A DNA stretch of 64,000 nt from Acidihalobacter yilgarnensis (lineage in GTDB: Bacteria; Pseudomonadota; Gammaproteobacteria; DSM-5130; Acidihalobacteraceae). The stretch lies in the NCBI RefSeq assembly GCF_001753245.1, contig NZ_CP017415.1, positions 1,392,501-1,456,500 of the forward strand, in the 5' to 3' direction. A model generated the notes under the pieces. The model saw only the letters and a program-made list of their open reading frames with translations, was not told the origin of the DNA and did not search any database. Of the stretch, positions 48,260-56,640 are shown in pieces. Position numbers and translations under genes: made by a program. Position 1 is the stretch's first letter. Every line of letters begins with the position of its first letter.

Positions 48260-49350
48260 CTCAGCAGTCAGTAATATAGGCAACACTTGGATGCCTGAAG
48301 AACGAGCGGATCAGATTCGGCTGCGCGGCCATGTTGGCGAGTTGAAACTGGATGCGATCTTCCAGACGTTCTCCGGCCCGCAACGGCCGGCGGGCATTGC
48401 CCGTGCGCTTGGCGTGGCTCCAGACCAGCTCGTCGGGATTGAGTTCGGGGGCATAGCCGGGCAGGAAGTGCAACGTCAACTTGCCCTTTGACTTGGCGAC
48501 ATACGTTTTGACGGCGCGGGTCTTGTGCGCAGGCAGATTATCGAGGATCAGATGCAGCGGCTTGCGTCGGCCGCGCATCAGGCGCTGCAGGAAGGTCACG
48601 AACAGGTCGCCGTTCAAGCCGCCTTTGTAAGTCGCGAACCAGAACGCCCCCTTGGCACTGACCGCCGAGGCGGCACTGATCCCTTGCCGTTGTCCGGGCA
48701 CCGAGACGACCGGCGTGTGTCCTTTGGCGCCCCAGGTCTTGCCGTGCACCGAGTCGGCACGAAAACCTGACTCGTCCCAAAAATAGATATCGGCCTTGTC
48801 CCGCTTGGCTTGGCGAGCAATCGCCGGATAGGTTTCCCGTTGCCAGCGCTCGATCGCGTCAGGGTCCCTCTGATACGCACGCTGGAGTGGCTTTTGCGCA
48901 GTCAAGCCGACCCGCGCCAGCAACGCGCCCACTGAGGCCAAGCTCAGCGAAACGCCCAATCGCTGTGCGATCAGTTCGCGCACGATCTGGCGTGTCCATA
49001 AACCGAAGTCGAAGCCATACTGCCGCGGGTTCTTGCCGTTGACCCACCGGAACACTTGCCGTCCTTGGGCATCGGTCAACTTCCGGCGCCGCCCGGGGGC
49101 CCGCCGCAACTGCAGGGCCCGCTTGCCTTGGCCGCGCCCGCGCGCCTTCAGCCGTACCTTGTACGCCCAAGTCCGGTGCATCCCGAACGACGCCGAGACC
49201 GCTGCCGGCGATTCGCCTTCCACCATCCGCTCCAGCGCCATGAAGCGCATCGCTTCCAGCGTCTCGCGGGTCAATGTCCGTCCATCGTTCTTCATACCCA
49301 ATTATGACCAAAGTCGACGCCATTTGTTCCCTAATCTACTGACTTATGAG
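48260..49350 (-). mobile_element. IS630-family element
   Basis: Imperfect inverted ends CTCAGCAGTCAGTAATATAG (48260 on) and, complementary from 49350, CTCATAAGTCAGTAGATTAG. TA dinucleotides flank both sides (48258-48259, 49351-49352), the target duplicated by IS630/Tc1-mariner elements. One intact transposase gene. Confidence 0.82.
48261..49295 (-). CDS. IS630-family transposase
   Basis: A 344-residue Tc1/mariner-type DDE enzyme: VSASFGMHRTWAYKVRLKAR is the helix-turn-helix region, ADIYFWDESGFRADSVHGKT has the first Asp with Glu, LHLILDNLPAHKTRAVKTYV the second Asp, and FLPGYAPELNPDELVWSHAK the C-terminal glutamate. The frame is intact, so this copy could be active. The codon at 49295 is the first ATG; a TTG six bases earlier is an alternative. 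Confidence 0.9.
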   Translation of the reverse strand: MKNDGRTLTRETLEAMRFMALERMVEGESPAAVSASFGMHRTWAYKVRLKARGRGQGKRALQLRRAPGRRRKLTDAQGRQVFRWVNGKNPRQYGFDFGLWTRQIVRELIAQRLGVSLSLASVGALLARVGLTAQKPLQRAYQRDPDAIERWQRETYPAIARQAKRDKADIYFWDESGFRADSVHGKTWGAKGHTPVVSVPGQRQGISAASAVSAKGAFWFATYKGGLNGDLFVTFLQRLMRGRRKPLHLILDNLPAHKTRAVKTYVAKSKGKLTLHFLPGYAPELNPDELVWSHAKRTGNARRPLRAGERLEDRIQFQLANMAAQPNLIRSFFRHPSVAYITDC

Positions 49351-49394
49351 TAAACAAAGACTTTTTCGATACCAAACATATCCTGGAGGATGAC

Positions 49395-49430
49395 ATGTTT
49401 TCTAACCAACTGAATTTATTCGATAGTTAA
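49395..49430 (+). CDS. Possible 11-residue peptide (uncertain)
   Basis: ATG at 49395 is preceded by GGAGGATG with ideal spacing, but the frame encodes only MFSNQLNLFDS before a stop. It is either a leader peptide or the cut 5' end of a lost gene beside the IS630 insertion. The remaining bases between the IS630 element and 49533 show no gene. Confidence 0.15.
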   Translation: MFSNQLNLFDS

Positions 49431-49533
49431 TCGGGCAGTAGCGTATAACAATAAAACGTTACTAATTGCTCTAGGGTGCCTCTTGCTTATCAACAGGATC
49501 TGATATTAATTAGGTTGCTGCAGATGAAACCCA

Positions 49534-49791
49534 TTATTCGAGAGGCTGCGGCTTGACTACTTGCTTGTGTTGTATTTCGCGGATCGTCTTTTGAATGTCA
49601 GCAATCGTCAAAAATGCACCTAACACAACTACGCAAAATATGAAAGACACTACTAGCCCTCCGAGTGCTTCGATGAATCCGTGCCCTACTACCCATCCTC
49701 CGATAAAGCCACAGATCAAAATCAGCCAGATTGCAACTTCTAGAAGTACCGCGTACGAGGACACAATGATTTTGCTAAGCGGCATATTCAT
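49534..49791 (-). CDS. Hypothetical two-helix membrane protein
   Basis: An 85-residue protein with two hydrophobic helices: YAVLLEVAIWLILICGFIGG and ALGGLVVSFIFCVVVLGAFL, separated by a glycine-rich turn, and a basic C-terminal tail (QKTIREIQHKQVVKPQPLE) probably in the cytoplasm. No family is recognised. The second 201-bp repeat lies about 300 bases upstream, as the first lies upstream of the PEP-CTERM-like gene. The 301 bases between 49791 and that repeat contain no evident gene. Confidence 0.55.
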   Translation of the reverse strand: MNMPLSKIIVSSYAVLLEVAIWLILICGFIGGWVVGHGFIEALGGLVVSFIFCVVVLGAFLTIADIQKTIREIQHKQVVKPQPLE

Positions 49792-50092
49792 TTTAACCCC
49801 TCATTATTTATATATTCCGGCTAAACTTGCATAGCTTTGTTCTGACTTACGAAGATTTCTGATGGAAGGAAACATTCAGATTACCCAGGTCCCGGTCTTG
49901 ATGAATCTGAATTTCAGTCAAGCAAAACTGATGTAATTCAAGGCAGCATAAATTTTCCGAAGGCGGCTATTCAAAATCGAAAGCGATTTCCATGCCAATT
50001 TTATAACAAGCTTTAAAACCTCTTGTTTTATGGTGGTTGGATACGTTTTGATCAGTATCAGTCATCCTCTTCTTTTGTTTTCCGCCAGACTT

Positions 50093-50293
50093 TTCGACAC
50101 CCTCATATGGGGGTATTATTGACGTAACTGATTATTTTATTTGTGAAAATAGACCGTCTACCTAGAGTCCATAAGCCATTCGGAGTGTAAAGATTTATAA
50201 CACCCACTTATCAGGTCCAGCGTGGAAGCCACAGGCAGGATTCGACAAGAGGTGCTTGTTTACTTTATGTGCCTGCTCATTCGAGCACTTGTC
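50093..50293. repeat. 201-bp direct repeat, copy 2
   Basis: Near-identical to 41276-41476, same orientation, about six substitutions. It is cut off sharply where the ISL3-type remnant begins (GGGTATCCGGAAG near 50299), whereas copy 1 runs on into unique sequence. Confidence 0.85.
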
Positions 50294-50328
50294 TTTTTGG
50301 GTATCCGGAAGATCGTGTTGATACGGGT

Positions 50329-50784
50329 CTAGAGATCGCCGGTTTCAATCAAGGATATCAATGTTGATATCTGAGCGCCGTAGTTGGTTTCTCGTTCGAT
50401 GTCGATAATCCTTGAAAAGGTTTTGTACGCGAACATCGAGTCTTCCATCGTTGCTCTTCGCTTGGGATATTTGGGTTTCTTGACTGTATGTACCCCTTCG
50501 GTGAAAAGGATCTTTGCCCGAAGCGCCTCGAAGCTATAGCCGCGCCCAAGACGATTCATCACCCGAATCAGGTTGTTCAGACTTTCCGTATAGGCGTTGG
50601 TGATCGGGTGATCGAAGTAGTTGAAGATCTCCGTGTGCCAGTTACCGATGGCCGTGAGAATCGGCTTGAAGGCATCTCTCATCTCATCGGATAGACTCCC
50701 ACACCAGATCTCATAAGCACTTTCCGCGTCAGGCCGGTTGTCCATATCCCAGATGCCATAAAAAGCTTCCTTATAGACTCGGCA
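50329..50784 (-). pseudogene. C-terminal part of an ISL3-family transposase
   Basis: The peptide RVYKEAFYGIWDMDNRPDAE, NWHTEIFNYFDHPITNAYTE, LNNLIRVMNRLGRGYSFEAL, RAKILFTEGVH is the conserved end of ISL3 transposases. The N-terminal two thirds are missing; the second IS630-type element abuts it near 50790. The remaining terminal repeat starts near 50299. Confidence 0.8.
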
Positions 50785-50790
50785 CGATTA

Positions 50791-51891
50791 ATCCGTGAAC
50801 TTTAAGGTGCGGTGATGTGTCTCATTGGTCATGGAAAAAGAAGACGCCCGCAAGCAGTCGCGAGAAGTACTGCACGAGAGACGCAAGCAAGTCATCCGCC
50901 TGTACCGCAAGGGAATGCCCGTGATGCGAATTGTTGAGCATAGCGGCCTGAGTTGGTATGCCGTGAACGCTGCGATCACCGCTTATTCAACTGCGGGGGC
51001 GGTGGCCCTCAAGCCTGCTGCGCGCGGCAAGAAACAAGGAAGCGGACGCAGATTGAGCGGATCGCAAGAAATGGCTGTACGGCAAATCATTTGCGACAAG
51101 CGGCCGGAACAGCTGAAGATGGAATTTGCGCTGTGGAACCGGGCAGCGGTTATGCAGCTGATTGAGCGCGAATGCGGCATCAAGCTATCTGTACGGGGTG
51201 TTGGCAATTACCTCAAGCGCTGGGGATTCACCCCGCAAAAGCCGATCAAGAAGGCTTACGAGCAACGTCCGGAGGCAGTTCAGAACTGGCTGGAAGAGGA
51301 ATACCCCGCCATCGAGAAACGCGCCAAGACTGAGGGTGCCGAGATTCATTGGGGCGACGAGACGGCGGTGGTGAACACCGATGTACGTGGTCGCAGCTAC
51401 GCACCGGCTGGAAAAACACCGGTGACTTTTGCGGTGGGCGGCACGCGCCAGAAACTGTCGATGATCGCCACCGTGACCAACCAGGGCAAGACGCGCTGGA
51501 TGATTATTGATGAGGCGTTCAATGCGGACAGGCTCATCGAATTTTTGGGTGCTTTGATCAAAGACGCGGGACGCAAAGTGTTTTTGATTCTCGACAATCT
51601 GCGGGTACATCACAGCAAGGTGGTTAAGGCCTGGGTTGCTGATCGCACAGACAAGATCGAGTTGTTTTACCTGCCCAGCTACAGTCCTGAACTGAACCCG
51701 GAGGAGCGGCTCAATGCGGATTTAAAACAAGCGATTTATACAAAAAGTGTCGGCGCGCACCAAAGCCAAACTGAAGGCCGCAACCGCCGAATAGAGGCAG
51801 ACCTTGGAGGGCTCGCCAGAGCGCGTTAAAATGTATTTCCAGGACCCGCGCGTGAAGTATGCCGCTTAATACTATTTGCTGGCCGGATCAA
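50791..51891 (+). mobile_element. Second IS630-family element, decayed
   Basis: The right end GGCCGGATCAA (51881-51891) is followed by TA and equals the end of the MITE at 54963-55131. The left end reads ATCCGTGAACTTTAAGG beside TA at 50789-50790 and seems to have lost its outermost bases, as the MITE arm has TTTATCCGTGATT internally. The transposase gene is broken. Confidence 0.6.
50831..51869 (+). pseudogene. IS630-family transposase with frameshift and stop near its end
   Basis: From ATG 50831 the frame gives VIRLYRKGMPVMRIVEHSGL, WNRAAVMQLIERECGIKLSV, EIHWGDETAVVNTDVRGRSY, KVFLILDNLRVHHSKVVKAW and YLPSYSPELNPEERLNADLK, so all three catalytic acids are present. After that the frame shifts. 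The true C-terminus (ARTKAKLKAATAE, then TLEGSPERVKMYFQDPRVKY) lies in another frame that also has a TAG. The catalytic core is intact but the product would end in about 30 foreign residues. Confidence 0.82.
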
Positions 51892-51892
51892 T

Positions 51893-52340
51893 ACTGACTG
51901 CTGAGTAATGTTCGTTTGCGGCGACCCGGTCCCGCCCTTGCGCCGCGACGGCAGCTTTTCCCACAGGTCGGGATCGTGATCGCGTGCGTCGATGGCGTAG
52001 CGGTGATAGCGCAGTCCACCGTCGGCAGCCGGACGGTAGAATCCCCAGCCTTTGATCCGCGCCCCATGAGAAAATAGGGTCCAGGCTTCGCCGCTGGCCG
52101 GCAGGATAATGCGGTGCCGCGTTCCGCCGTCGATACGGTTGATGCGCAGTGGCCAGAACCGGCGTCGGCTTTCAAACAGGCTGCCAGCCTGCTGACGAAT
52201 TTCGAGATAGACGCCGGAAAGGATCAGCGAACGGGACACGCGCCAGGGGTGGTCATGCAGCCCGCGATCCGGATCGGACGCCAGAAAACGGTGCAGGTAC
52301 CAGGTCTGGCCGAGGAAGCGGCCCAGATAATAACGATGAA
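51893..52340 (-). pseudogene. Fragment of a cupin-like phage/mobile-element protein
   Basis: A minus-strand frame reads YYLGRFLGQTWYLHRFLASD, PDRGLHDHPWRVSRSLILSG, NRIDGGTRHRIILPASGEAW, TLFSHGARIKGWGFYRP. The pattern DPDR-x-LHDHPW, HRI and WTL resembles hypothetical cupin-like proteins found in phages and integrated elements. The N-terminus is replaced by the IS605 right end near 52341 and the C-terminus by the IS630 end at 51891, so only the middle survives. Confidence 0.5.
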
Positions 52341-52500
52341 GTCTCCCACCGCTAAATCCCCGAGGGGTTTGTAGCGGGGGTTTCCTGGGTCAACGACCAG
52401 AGCACACGGGTGTTGCCACCCATGCGACTTACCACGGTCTTACCGGGCGTCGATTGCGTTCCCGCAACCGGTTCGGAGCCTTCCGCCCCTACCTTGTTTC
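52341..52500 (-). ncRNA. Candidate omegaRNA of element 1
   Basis: In IS605-type elements the guide RNA of TnpB is transcribed over the 3' end of tnpB into the right end. Here that region contains the hairpin at about 52349-52376. The guide would be taken from host sequence just left of 52341. Limits are approximate. Confidence 0.4.
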
Positions 52501-53797
52501 GTTTGATCGCACACCGTTTTTTCTCTTTCCGAACACACTTTCCTGACAGCAGTTGCCGGACACCGCGCAGGGCGATGACATTGGCCGCATTGTGGTCAGC
52601 ATGGTCGGTGTTTCCGCAGCGTTGGCAGACGAATTCGGATTGAGAAATCCGATTGTCTGGGTGAACGTGGCCGCAAGCGGCACATTCCTGCGAAGAATAA
52701 AACGGCGGCACTTCGATAACCAGCTTGCCTTGGCGGCGAGCTTTGTATTGCAGATAGATTTTCGTCTGGCCCCATGTTGAGGCCAGAATGGATTTGTTGA
52801 GACCCGACTTGGCAGATGCGCCGTTTTTGATCCAGCGCCCGCGTTCGTCTTGCTTGGGCTTTGCTCGCCTGGTCATGTTCGTGACCTTGAGCGCTTCGAA
52901 CGCAAACAGCTTGTAGCGCGGATCGTTAGCCAACGTGCAGCTTGTTTTATGCGCCACATCGCGGCGCACATCGCCGCCATAGCGCTGATACCGAGCCACC
53001 TTGCGCTTGGCCTGGAACCAACCTGCCGACCCTTTGGTTCGTCGAGCCTGACGCCGCTGCCAGCGTTTTTTGTGGCGTTCTTGTGCTGCAAGTCGTTGCT
53101 TCTGTATGTCGGAGAAGTCGAATTTTTGCAAGTCACTGCCGGCCAACGGCAAAGCCACTCCCCGGTCCAGCCCGACCGTCATGGCTCGCAATTCGGACTC
53201 ATCGAACTGCGTCAGGTAGTCGGTCGTTTCCCTATCCGTCGGCTCAGGCATGCCGTCATCGTAATTGAACGACACATGCCAGCGTCCGGCGTGAATACTA
53301 AGGTGCAGCGAGGCGGGAAGCCGGTATTCCTTGTGTGCTTTAAACGCGATGATCCCGACCGGAAACTTTTGGGTGCCCAAGTGAAGTTGATGGCCGGTGA
53401 TTTCACCCGTTTCCGCATCGACCATGGGTACGAACTCGAACAGCTCCGAGGTGATCCACACGGATTGCTTGCCATGGCGCCGGTGGATGACCGGCCGCCC
53501 GCCCAGCTTGGAGAAATACCGGCCATAGGCTTGCTTCCACAACACTGCGCCGTTGCGTAGTACCACGCTGGGCACGTCGCTGAGCCAAGGTGTGAGTTCC
53601 GTCTTGAACTGGGCGTACTGTTGGTCCATCGGCACGCACTGACCGACATGCTGCAAAGATTTGCATGCAAAACGGCGGAAATACTGATCCTCCCGCACCT
53701 TGGCGTTATAGATGTGTCGCTGGCAGCCAATCCACTGCAACAGGATTTTCTCCTGTGCCTTGGTTGGGTAACAGCGAAAACGATTGCCGATTTGCAT
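52352..53797 (-). CDS. tnpB: TnpB RNA-guided endonuclease of element 1
   Basis: A 481-residue TnpB. The N-terminal RFRCYPTKAQEKILLQWIGC domain is typical. The RuvC residues are the Asp in AMTVGLDRGVALPLAG, the Glu in LFAFEALKVTNM and the Asp in NTDHADHNAANVIALRG. The zinc ribbon is SSQECAACGHVHPDNR with FVCQRCG. All look intact. The C-terminal 60 residues are a basic, poorly conserved tail whose coding sequence probably also serves as omegaRNA. TnpB cuts DNA at the site left after transposon excision, favouring element retention. Confidence 0.9.
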   Translation of the reverse strand: MQIGNRFRCYPTKAQEKILLQWIGCQRHIYNAKVREDQYFRRFACKSLQHVGQCVPMDQQYAQFKTELTPWLSDVPSVVLRNGAVLWKQAYGRYFSKLGGRPVIHRRHGKQSVWITSELFEFVPMVDAETGEITGHQLHLGTQKFPVGIIAFKAHKEYRLPASLHLSIHAGRWHVSFNYDDGMPEPTDRETTDYLTQFDESELRAMTVGLDRGVALPLAGSDLQKFDFSDIQKQRLAAQERHKKRWQRRQARRTKGSAGWFQAKRKVARYQRYGGDVRRDVAHKTSCTLANDPRYKLFAFEALKVTNMTRRAKPKQDERGRWIKNGASAKSGLNKSILASTWGQTKIYLQYKARRQGKLVIEVPPFYSSQECAACGHVHPDNRISQSEFVCQRCGNTDHADHNAANVIALRGVRQLLSGKCVRKEKKRCAIKRNKVGAEGSEPVAGTQSTPGKTVVSRMGGNTRVLWSLTQETPATNPSGI

Positions 53798-53833
53798 AAA
53801 TGATATGCTACCAAAATGCGTTAAGACGCAAGT

Positions 53834-54289
53834 ATGGAAAACAACAATAAATCAAGCTCGCACGCAGTTTTTAACATTAAGCTGCATATCGTTTTCGTGA
53901 CGAAGTATCGCCGCAAGACGCTGGCGCCGGAGCTGCTGGATTACCTCAAGGAGGCGTTTGCCGATTGCCTCACCGCCTGGCGCTGCAAGCTGGTGGAGTT
54001 TGGCGGCGAGCCGGATCACGTCCACTTGCTGATCGACATCCATCCGGCGCTGGATATTTCGGTGCTGATCAACAATCTCAAGACCGCAAGCGCCCGCCGT
54101 GCCCGGAACCGCTTTGCCGAACATCTCGCGCCGTTCTACAAAAAACCGCTGTTCTGGCACCGTGCCTACTTCGTCGGCAGTGTCGGGAGAGCTACGCTTG
54201 AGACGGTTCGCGCTTATGTAGATGCGCAGGGAACCGAAGAACATGCCAGAAAAGCAAAGGCCAGGTCAAAAACCAAACCGTCCGCTTGA
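53834..54289 (+). CDS. tnpA: TnpA, IS200/IS605 Y1 transposase, element 1
   Basis: A 151-residue HUH single-strand transposase: FNIKLHIVFVTKYRRKTLAP, the metal-binding GEPDHVHLLIDIHPA and the nucleophile tyrosine in LETVRAYVDAQGTEE. It excises and inserts the element as a single-stranded circle. Intact; divergent from tnpB with 36 bases between the starts. Confidence 0.92.
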   Translation: MENNNKSSSHAVFNIKLHIVFVTKYRRKTLAPELLDYLKEAFADCLTAWRCKLVEFGGEPDHVHLLIDIHPALDISVLINNLKTASARRARNRFAEHLAPFYKKPLFWHRAYFVGSVGRATLETVRAYVDAQGTEEHARKAKARSKTKPSA

Positions 54290-54473
54290 CCCCCTCTTGG
54301 CGCAAGGCTGGTTTTGTACTCGCCCAAGAGGGGGAATGCGCGGACAGGTGTTCAAGATAAGGCTCGCCTTGATCTCCCCGGATGGCACGGAAGGGCAGAC
54401 GGCTCGCGACGGCAAGATACAGCCAGCGGCCGAAACCGCGATCGGGGCGTCATCGCGCCAGTGTTGCGCCGGA

Positions 54474-54794
54474 TCAGCCATGGCGTTTGTCCCGATGGGC
54501 TTCCGCCCAGGCGATGATTTCCACGGCTTTCCAGCGCAGCAAGCCGCGTGGCTTGCCGGTCTGCGCGGTCGCGGTCTTGGCCTGTGCGGACGGAATGCGT
54601 ATCGGCGCGGGAAAGCCTGGCAGGGCCGCGTAGCGTTCGGCTACCTGCCTGCGGCCCACCTTGAGATAGGCCGCCACCTCGTCGGGTCCCCACAGGTCGA
54701 TGCGCAACGGCACGCGCGGCTCGATCAGTCCGGCGACGGCCGCCGCGAGCGCCTGGATATCGACGTTGGTTGATTCGGTTCCCATGTCCAGCAT
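54474..54794 (-). CDS. AlpA/excisionase-like helix-turn-helix protein
   Basis: A 106-residue protein with a MerR-like winged helix in residues 30-100: LWGPDEVAAYLKVGRRQVAE and RYAALPGFPAPIRIP, followed by LLRWKAVEIIAWAEAHRDKR. This layout (entry motif, FPxPIR, R-W-K-xxEI-W) is that of AlpA-type regulators that drive excision or expression in integrative elements. The start at 54794 follows AAGGATC. It is the last gene of the minus-strand element module. Confidence 0.72.
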   Translation of the reverse strand: MLDMGTESTNVDIQALAAAVAGLIEPRVPLRIDLWGPDEVAAYLKVGRRQVAERYAALPGFPAPIRIPSAQAKTATAQTGKPRGLLRWKAVEIIAWAEAHRDKRHG

Positions 54795-55160
54795 GATCCG
54801 ATCCTTTCAACAAGCTGTTGCGCCCGAATAACCGCGAAATAAGGCCTTTTTCGCGAAAGAGCGCACAATGAAATGGAAGTCGGAATCCAGTTTCCGCGAT
54901 CTCAAGGAAACGCAAGTGGATAGCGCAAAGCGCAACAGGAACAACCGCAGGGCGGGGGATTATTGATCCGGCCTGATTTATCCGTGATTCATGCTGCCTA
55001 TTTTGCACTGCGTATTGGAAGGCCTTTTCCACCCGTTCGGACTATTTTTCCCACCGACCGCATGTGCTCAGTTGCAACAGCTTTCAACTTGGCCGCAGTG
55101 CGCAAATCACGGATAAATCAGGCCGGATCAATAGCGAGGGGGCGGAGGTTGGTACGGAAC
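54795..55160. other. Intergenic region holding a MITE
   Basis: No gene is evident in these 366 bases. The right half is the MITE (54963-55131) and the left part should contain the promoter of the excisionase-like gene. Confidence 0.5.
54963..55131. mobile_element. MITE with 27-bp perfect inverted ends, IS630-related
   Basis: The left arm begins TTGATCCGGCCTGATTTATC and continues to CGTGATT (54963-54989); the right arm is its exact complement (55105-55131). TA flanks both ends (54961-54962 and 55132-55133), extending the mirror symmetry. The 169-bp element has no coding capacity. Its outer 11 bases GGCCGGATCAA equal the right end of the IS630 element at 50791-51891, which probably mobilised it. 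Confidence 0.88.
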
Positions 55161-55985
55161 TCAAATATCGATCGTTTTCAGCGCGTCAAAACCACCCGGC
55201 ACGGCCTCGCCCGGGTATCCGGCCTGGTTGCTGAGCAGACGGGTTTGGTTATGCCGGATATCGACATTCGCGTGCGTATGGCCCCATATCCAGACATCGG
55301 CATCGGGCAGCAGATGTGATAGTTCCGATGCGAAGCCGCCCGTCGACAACCCGAGCGGGTATCCTGGGTGCATGGAGGCATCGATGCACGGGGCATGATG
55401 CGTGATGACCACGGTTTTCCCATCGAAAGGCTGCGTGAGCATCGTTTCGAGAAAGTAACGCGCCTCGACGTGTTTCTCGAGGGCCTGAGCGGCATCGAAG
55501 GGAACTCGGCCCTGCGGCGTATCGATTGAAATCCTGCGCGAATCGTTCAGATAGCGGTTGGCCACCGCCATTGCGTCTGCTCGCGTCTCGCCTGCAGCAG
55601 CGTCGACGCCGGCCGCAAAATCGCTCCAGAGCGTGGTTCCAAGAAAACGCACGCCGTTCATAACCAGCGCTTCATCATGAAGGACATAAATGGGTGTGCC
55701 CGAGAAAAACCTATAAAGATTCTCAAGCGCTTCGTGGTATTCGCAGCCGTAAAACTCGTGGTTCCCGGGCACATACACAAAGGGACGATCAGCCGCCCGC
55801 GCGACATTGCCGAGCCAGCGCATCAGATCCGGACGTGCAGCGCTAAGGATATCGCCCGCCAGGACGACCAGATCGGCGTCATCGGCAACGCGCAATGGAC
55901 TGTCGGCCCCATCCGGAACCGGCTTTGGCCGGTCGGCTCGCAGCGCAATCTCAAGGTGCAGATCCGAGAGTACCTGGACGCGCAT
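55161..55985 (-). CDS. Metallophosphoesterase
   Basis: A 274-residue calcineurin-like phosphoesterase with all five metal-binding blocks: VQVLSDLHLEIA, VVLAGDILSAA, FVYVPGNHEFYGCEYHEALE, TVVITHHAPCID and VWIWGHTHANVDIR. It hydrolyses a phosphate ester; this form is frequent on plasmids, phages and integrative elements, where the substrate is unknown. Four bases upstream is the end of a small membrane-protein gene, so they belong to one operon. Confidence 0.87.
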   Translation of the reverse strand: MRVQVLSDLHLEIALRADRPKPVPDGADSPLRVADDADLVVLAGDILSAARPDLMRWLGNVARAADRPFVYVPGNHEFYGCEYHEALENLYRFFSGTPIYVLHDEALVMNGVRFLGTTLWSDFAAGVDAAAGETRADAMAVANRYLNDSRRISIDTPQGRVPFDAAQALEKHVEARYFLETMLTQPFDGKTVVITHHAPCIDASMHPGYPLGLSTGGFASELSHLLPDADVWIWGHTHANVDIRHNQTRLLSNQAGYPGEAVPGGFDALKTIDI

Positions 55986-55989
55986 GGAA

Positions 55990-56202
55990 TCAGATCAGGA
56001 AGAAAGCGGCAATGCCAGCGCAAAAGGCCAGGGCCGCGCTCAGCGTCGCTATCAGGAGGTCCAGTTCGCGCTGCCGTTCTTCGGACCAAATCCCGGCGTT
56101 ATGCTGTTTCTGTGGCTTGGGAGCAGGCATCGGGCCTGCGATCATCTGACGCTCCAGTGCCGGCAGGGTTCTGTTGCGTGCATCGGTTTTCTGCTCAGCC
56201 AT
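55990..56202 (-). CDS. Small hypothetical membrane protein
   Basis: A 70-residue protein starting MAEQKTDARNRTLPALERQM. It has a soluble charged N-terminus (WSEERQRELDLLIATLSAAL) and one C-terminal hydrophobic segment (LIATLSAALAFCAGIAAFFL). The start overlaps the end of the preceding gene by 8 bases. Family not recognised; it belongs to the element operon. Confidence 0.55.
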   Translation of the reverse strand: MAEQKTDARNRTLPALERQMIAGPMPAPKPQKQHNAGIWSEERQRELDLLIATLSAALAFCAGIAAFFLI

Positions 56203-56410
56203 CAATATAACCTCTTTCCATGACCGCGCGCGCCAACAGACCGGCATCGTGCGGTGTCCACAAATCAAAAGCATAACGCTCGGCCAGCACATCGCAGGCC
56301 GCCCGAAACAAGCCGTCCCAGGGATTGAAGCGTTCCTCGACCAACGAAACCAGTGTCTCCATCTCTTGGTCGCTCAGTCCATCGAAGAACAGGGATCGCG
56401 GATCGATCAT
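56195..56410 (-). CDS. Hypothetical protein of the mobile-element operon
   Basis: A 71-residue acidic protein (IDPRSLFFDGLSDQEMETLV, SLVEERFNPWDGLFRAACDV, LAERYAFDLWTPHDAGLLAR). The family is not recognised. The right end of IS605 element 2 lies about 50 bases upstream and has separated it from the rest of its operon, so it may now lack a promoter. Confidence 0.55.
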   Translation of the reverse strand: MIDPRSLFFDGLSDQEMETLVSLVEERFNPWDGLFRAACDVLAERYAFDLWTPHDAGLLARAVMERGYIDG

Positions 56411-56458
56411 GGCGCGCCCGTATCGTTCAGACCGGCGATCTCGATGGCAGTCGAGATT

Positions 56459-56640
56459 TTGACATCCTCCCCGCCCTTGGCCTTCGGCCACCGCTTGCGC
56501 GGGAAGGGCGGAGATTCCTACGGCGCTCAGGCGTGGCATTGAACCGCTCCTGAGTCGCTTCGGTGGGTTCCTGCTGCTGGCGGCATTACGGCACCGCTCA
56601 CTTCACAGGCGAACCGGGCGTGTCCCGCCCTTAGCACATT
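56459..56640 (-). ncRNA. Candidate omegaRNA of element 2
   Basis: The 3' end of tnpB and the right end form nested hairpins, for example AAGGGCGG with CCGCCCTT and inner TGGCC-TTC-GGCCA. The RNA end would read GGGAGGATGTCAA, then a guide copied from the flank, starting AATCTCGACTGCCATCG. Ends are inferred from comparison with the copies near 62.9 and 63.8 kb. Confidence 0.45.

Larger units (their letters stand above)
52341..54345. mobile_element. IS200/IS605-family element 1 with divergent tnpA and tnpB
   Basis: The right end has a hairpin (CCGCTAAATCCCCGAGGGG to GTAGCGG, about 52349-52376) and the left end a perfect 11-bp stem, CCCCCTCTTGG at 54290-54300 with its complement at 54324-54334. 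tnpA and tnpB start back to back at 53834 and 53797. Ends of this family lack inverted repeats and insert next to a short target motif. Confidence 0.8.

Noticed and set aside
54352-55032. 226-codon minus-strand frame across the MITE and the excisionase-like gene
   Set aside because: It runs through the MITE arms and over the AlpA-like gene in another frame, with no recognisable domain.
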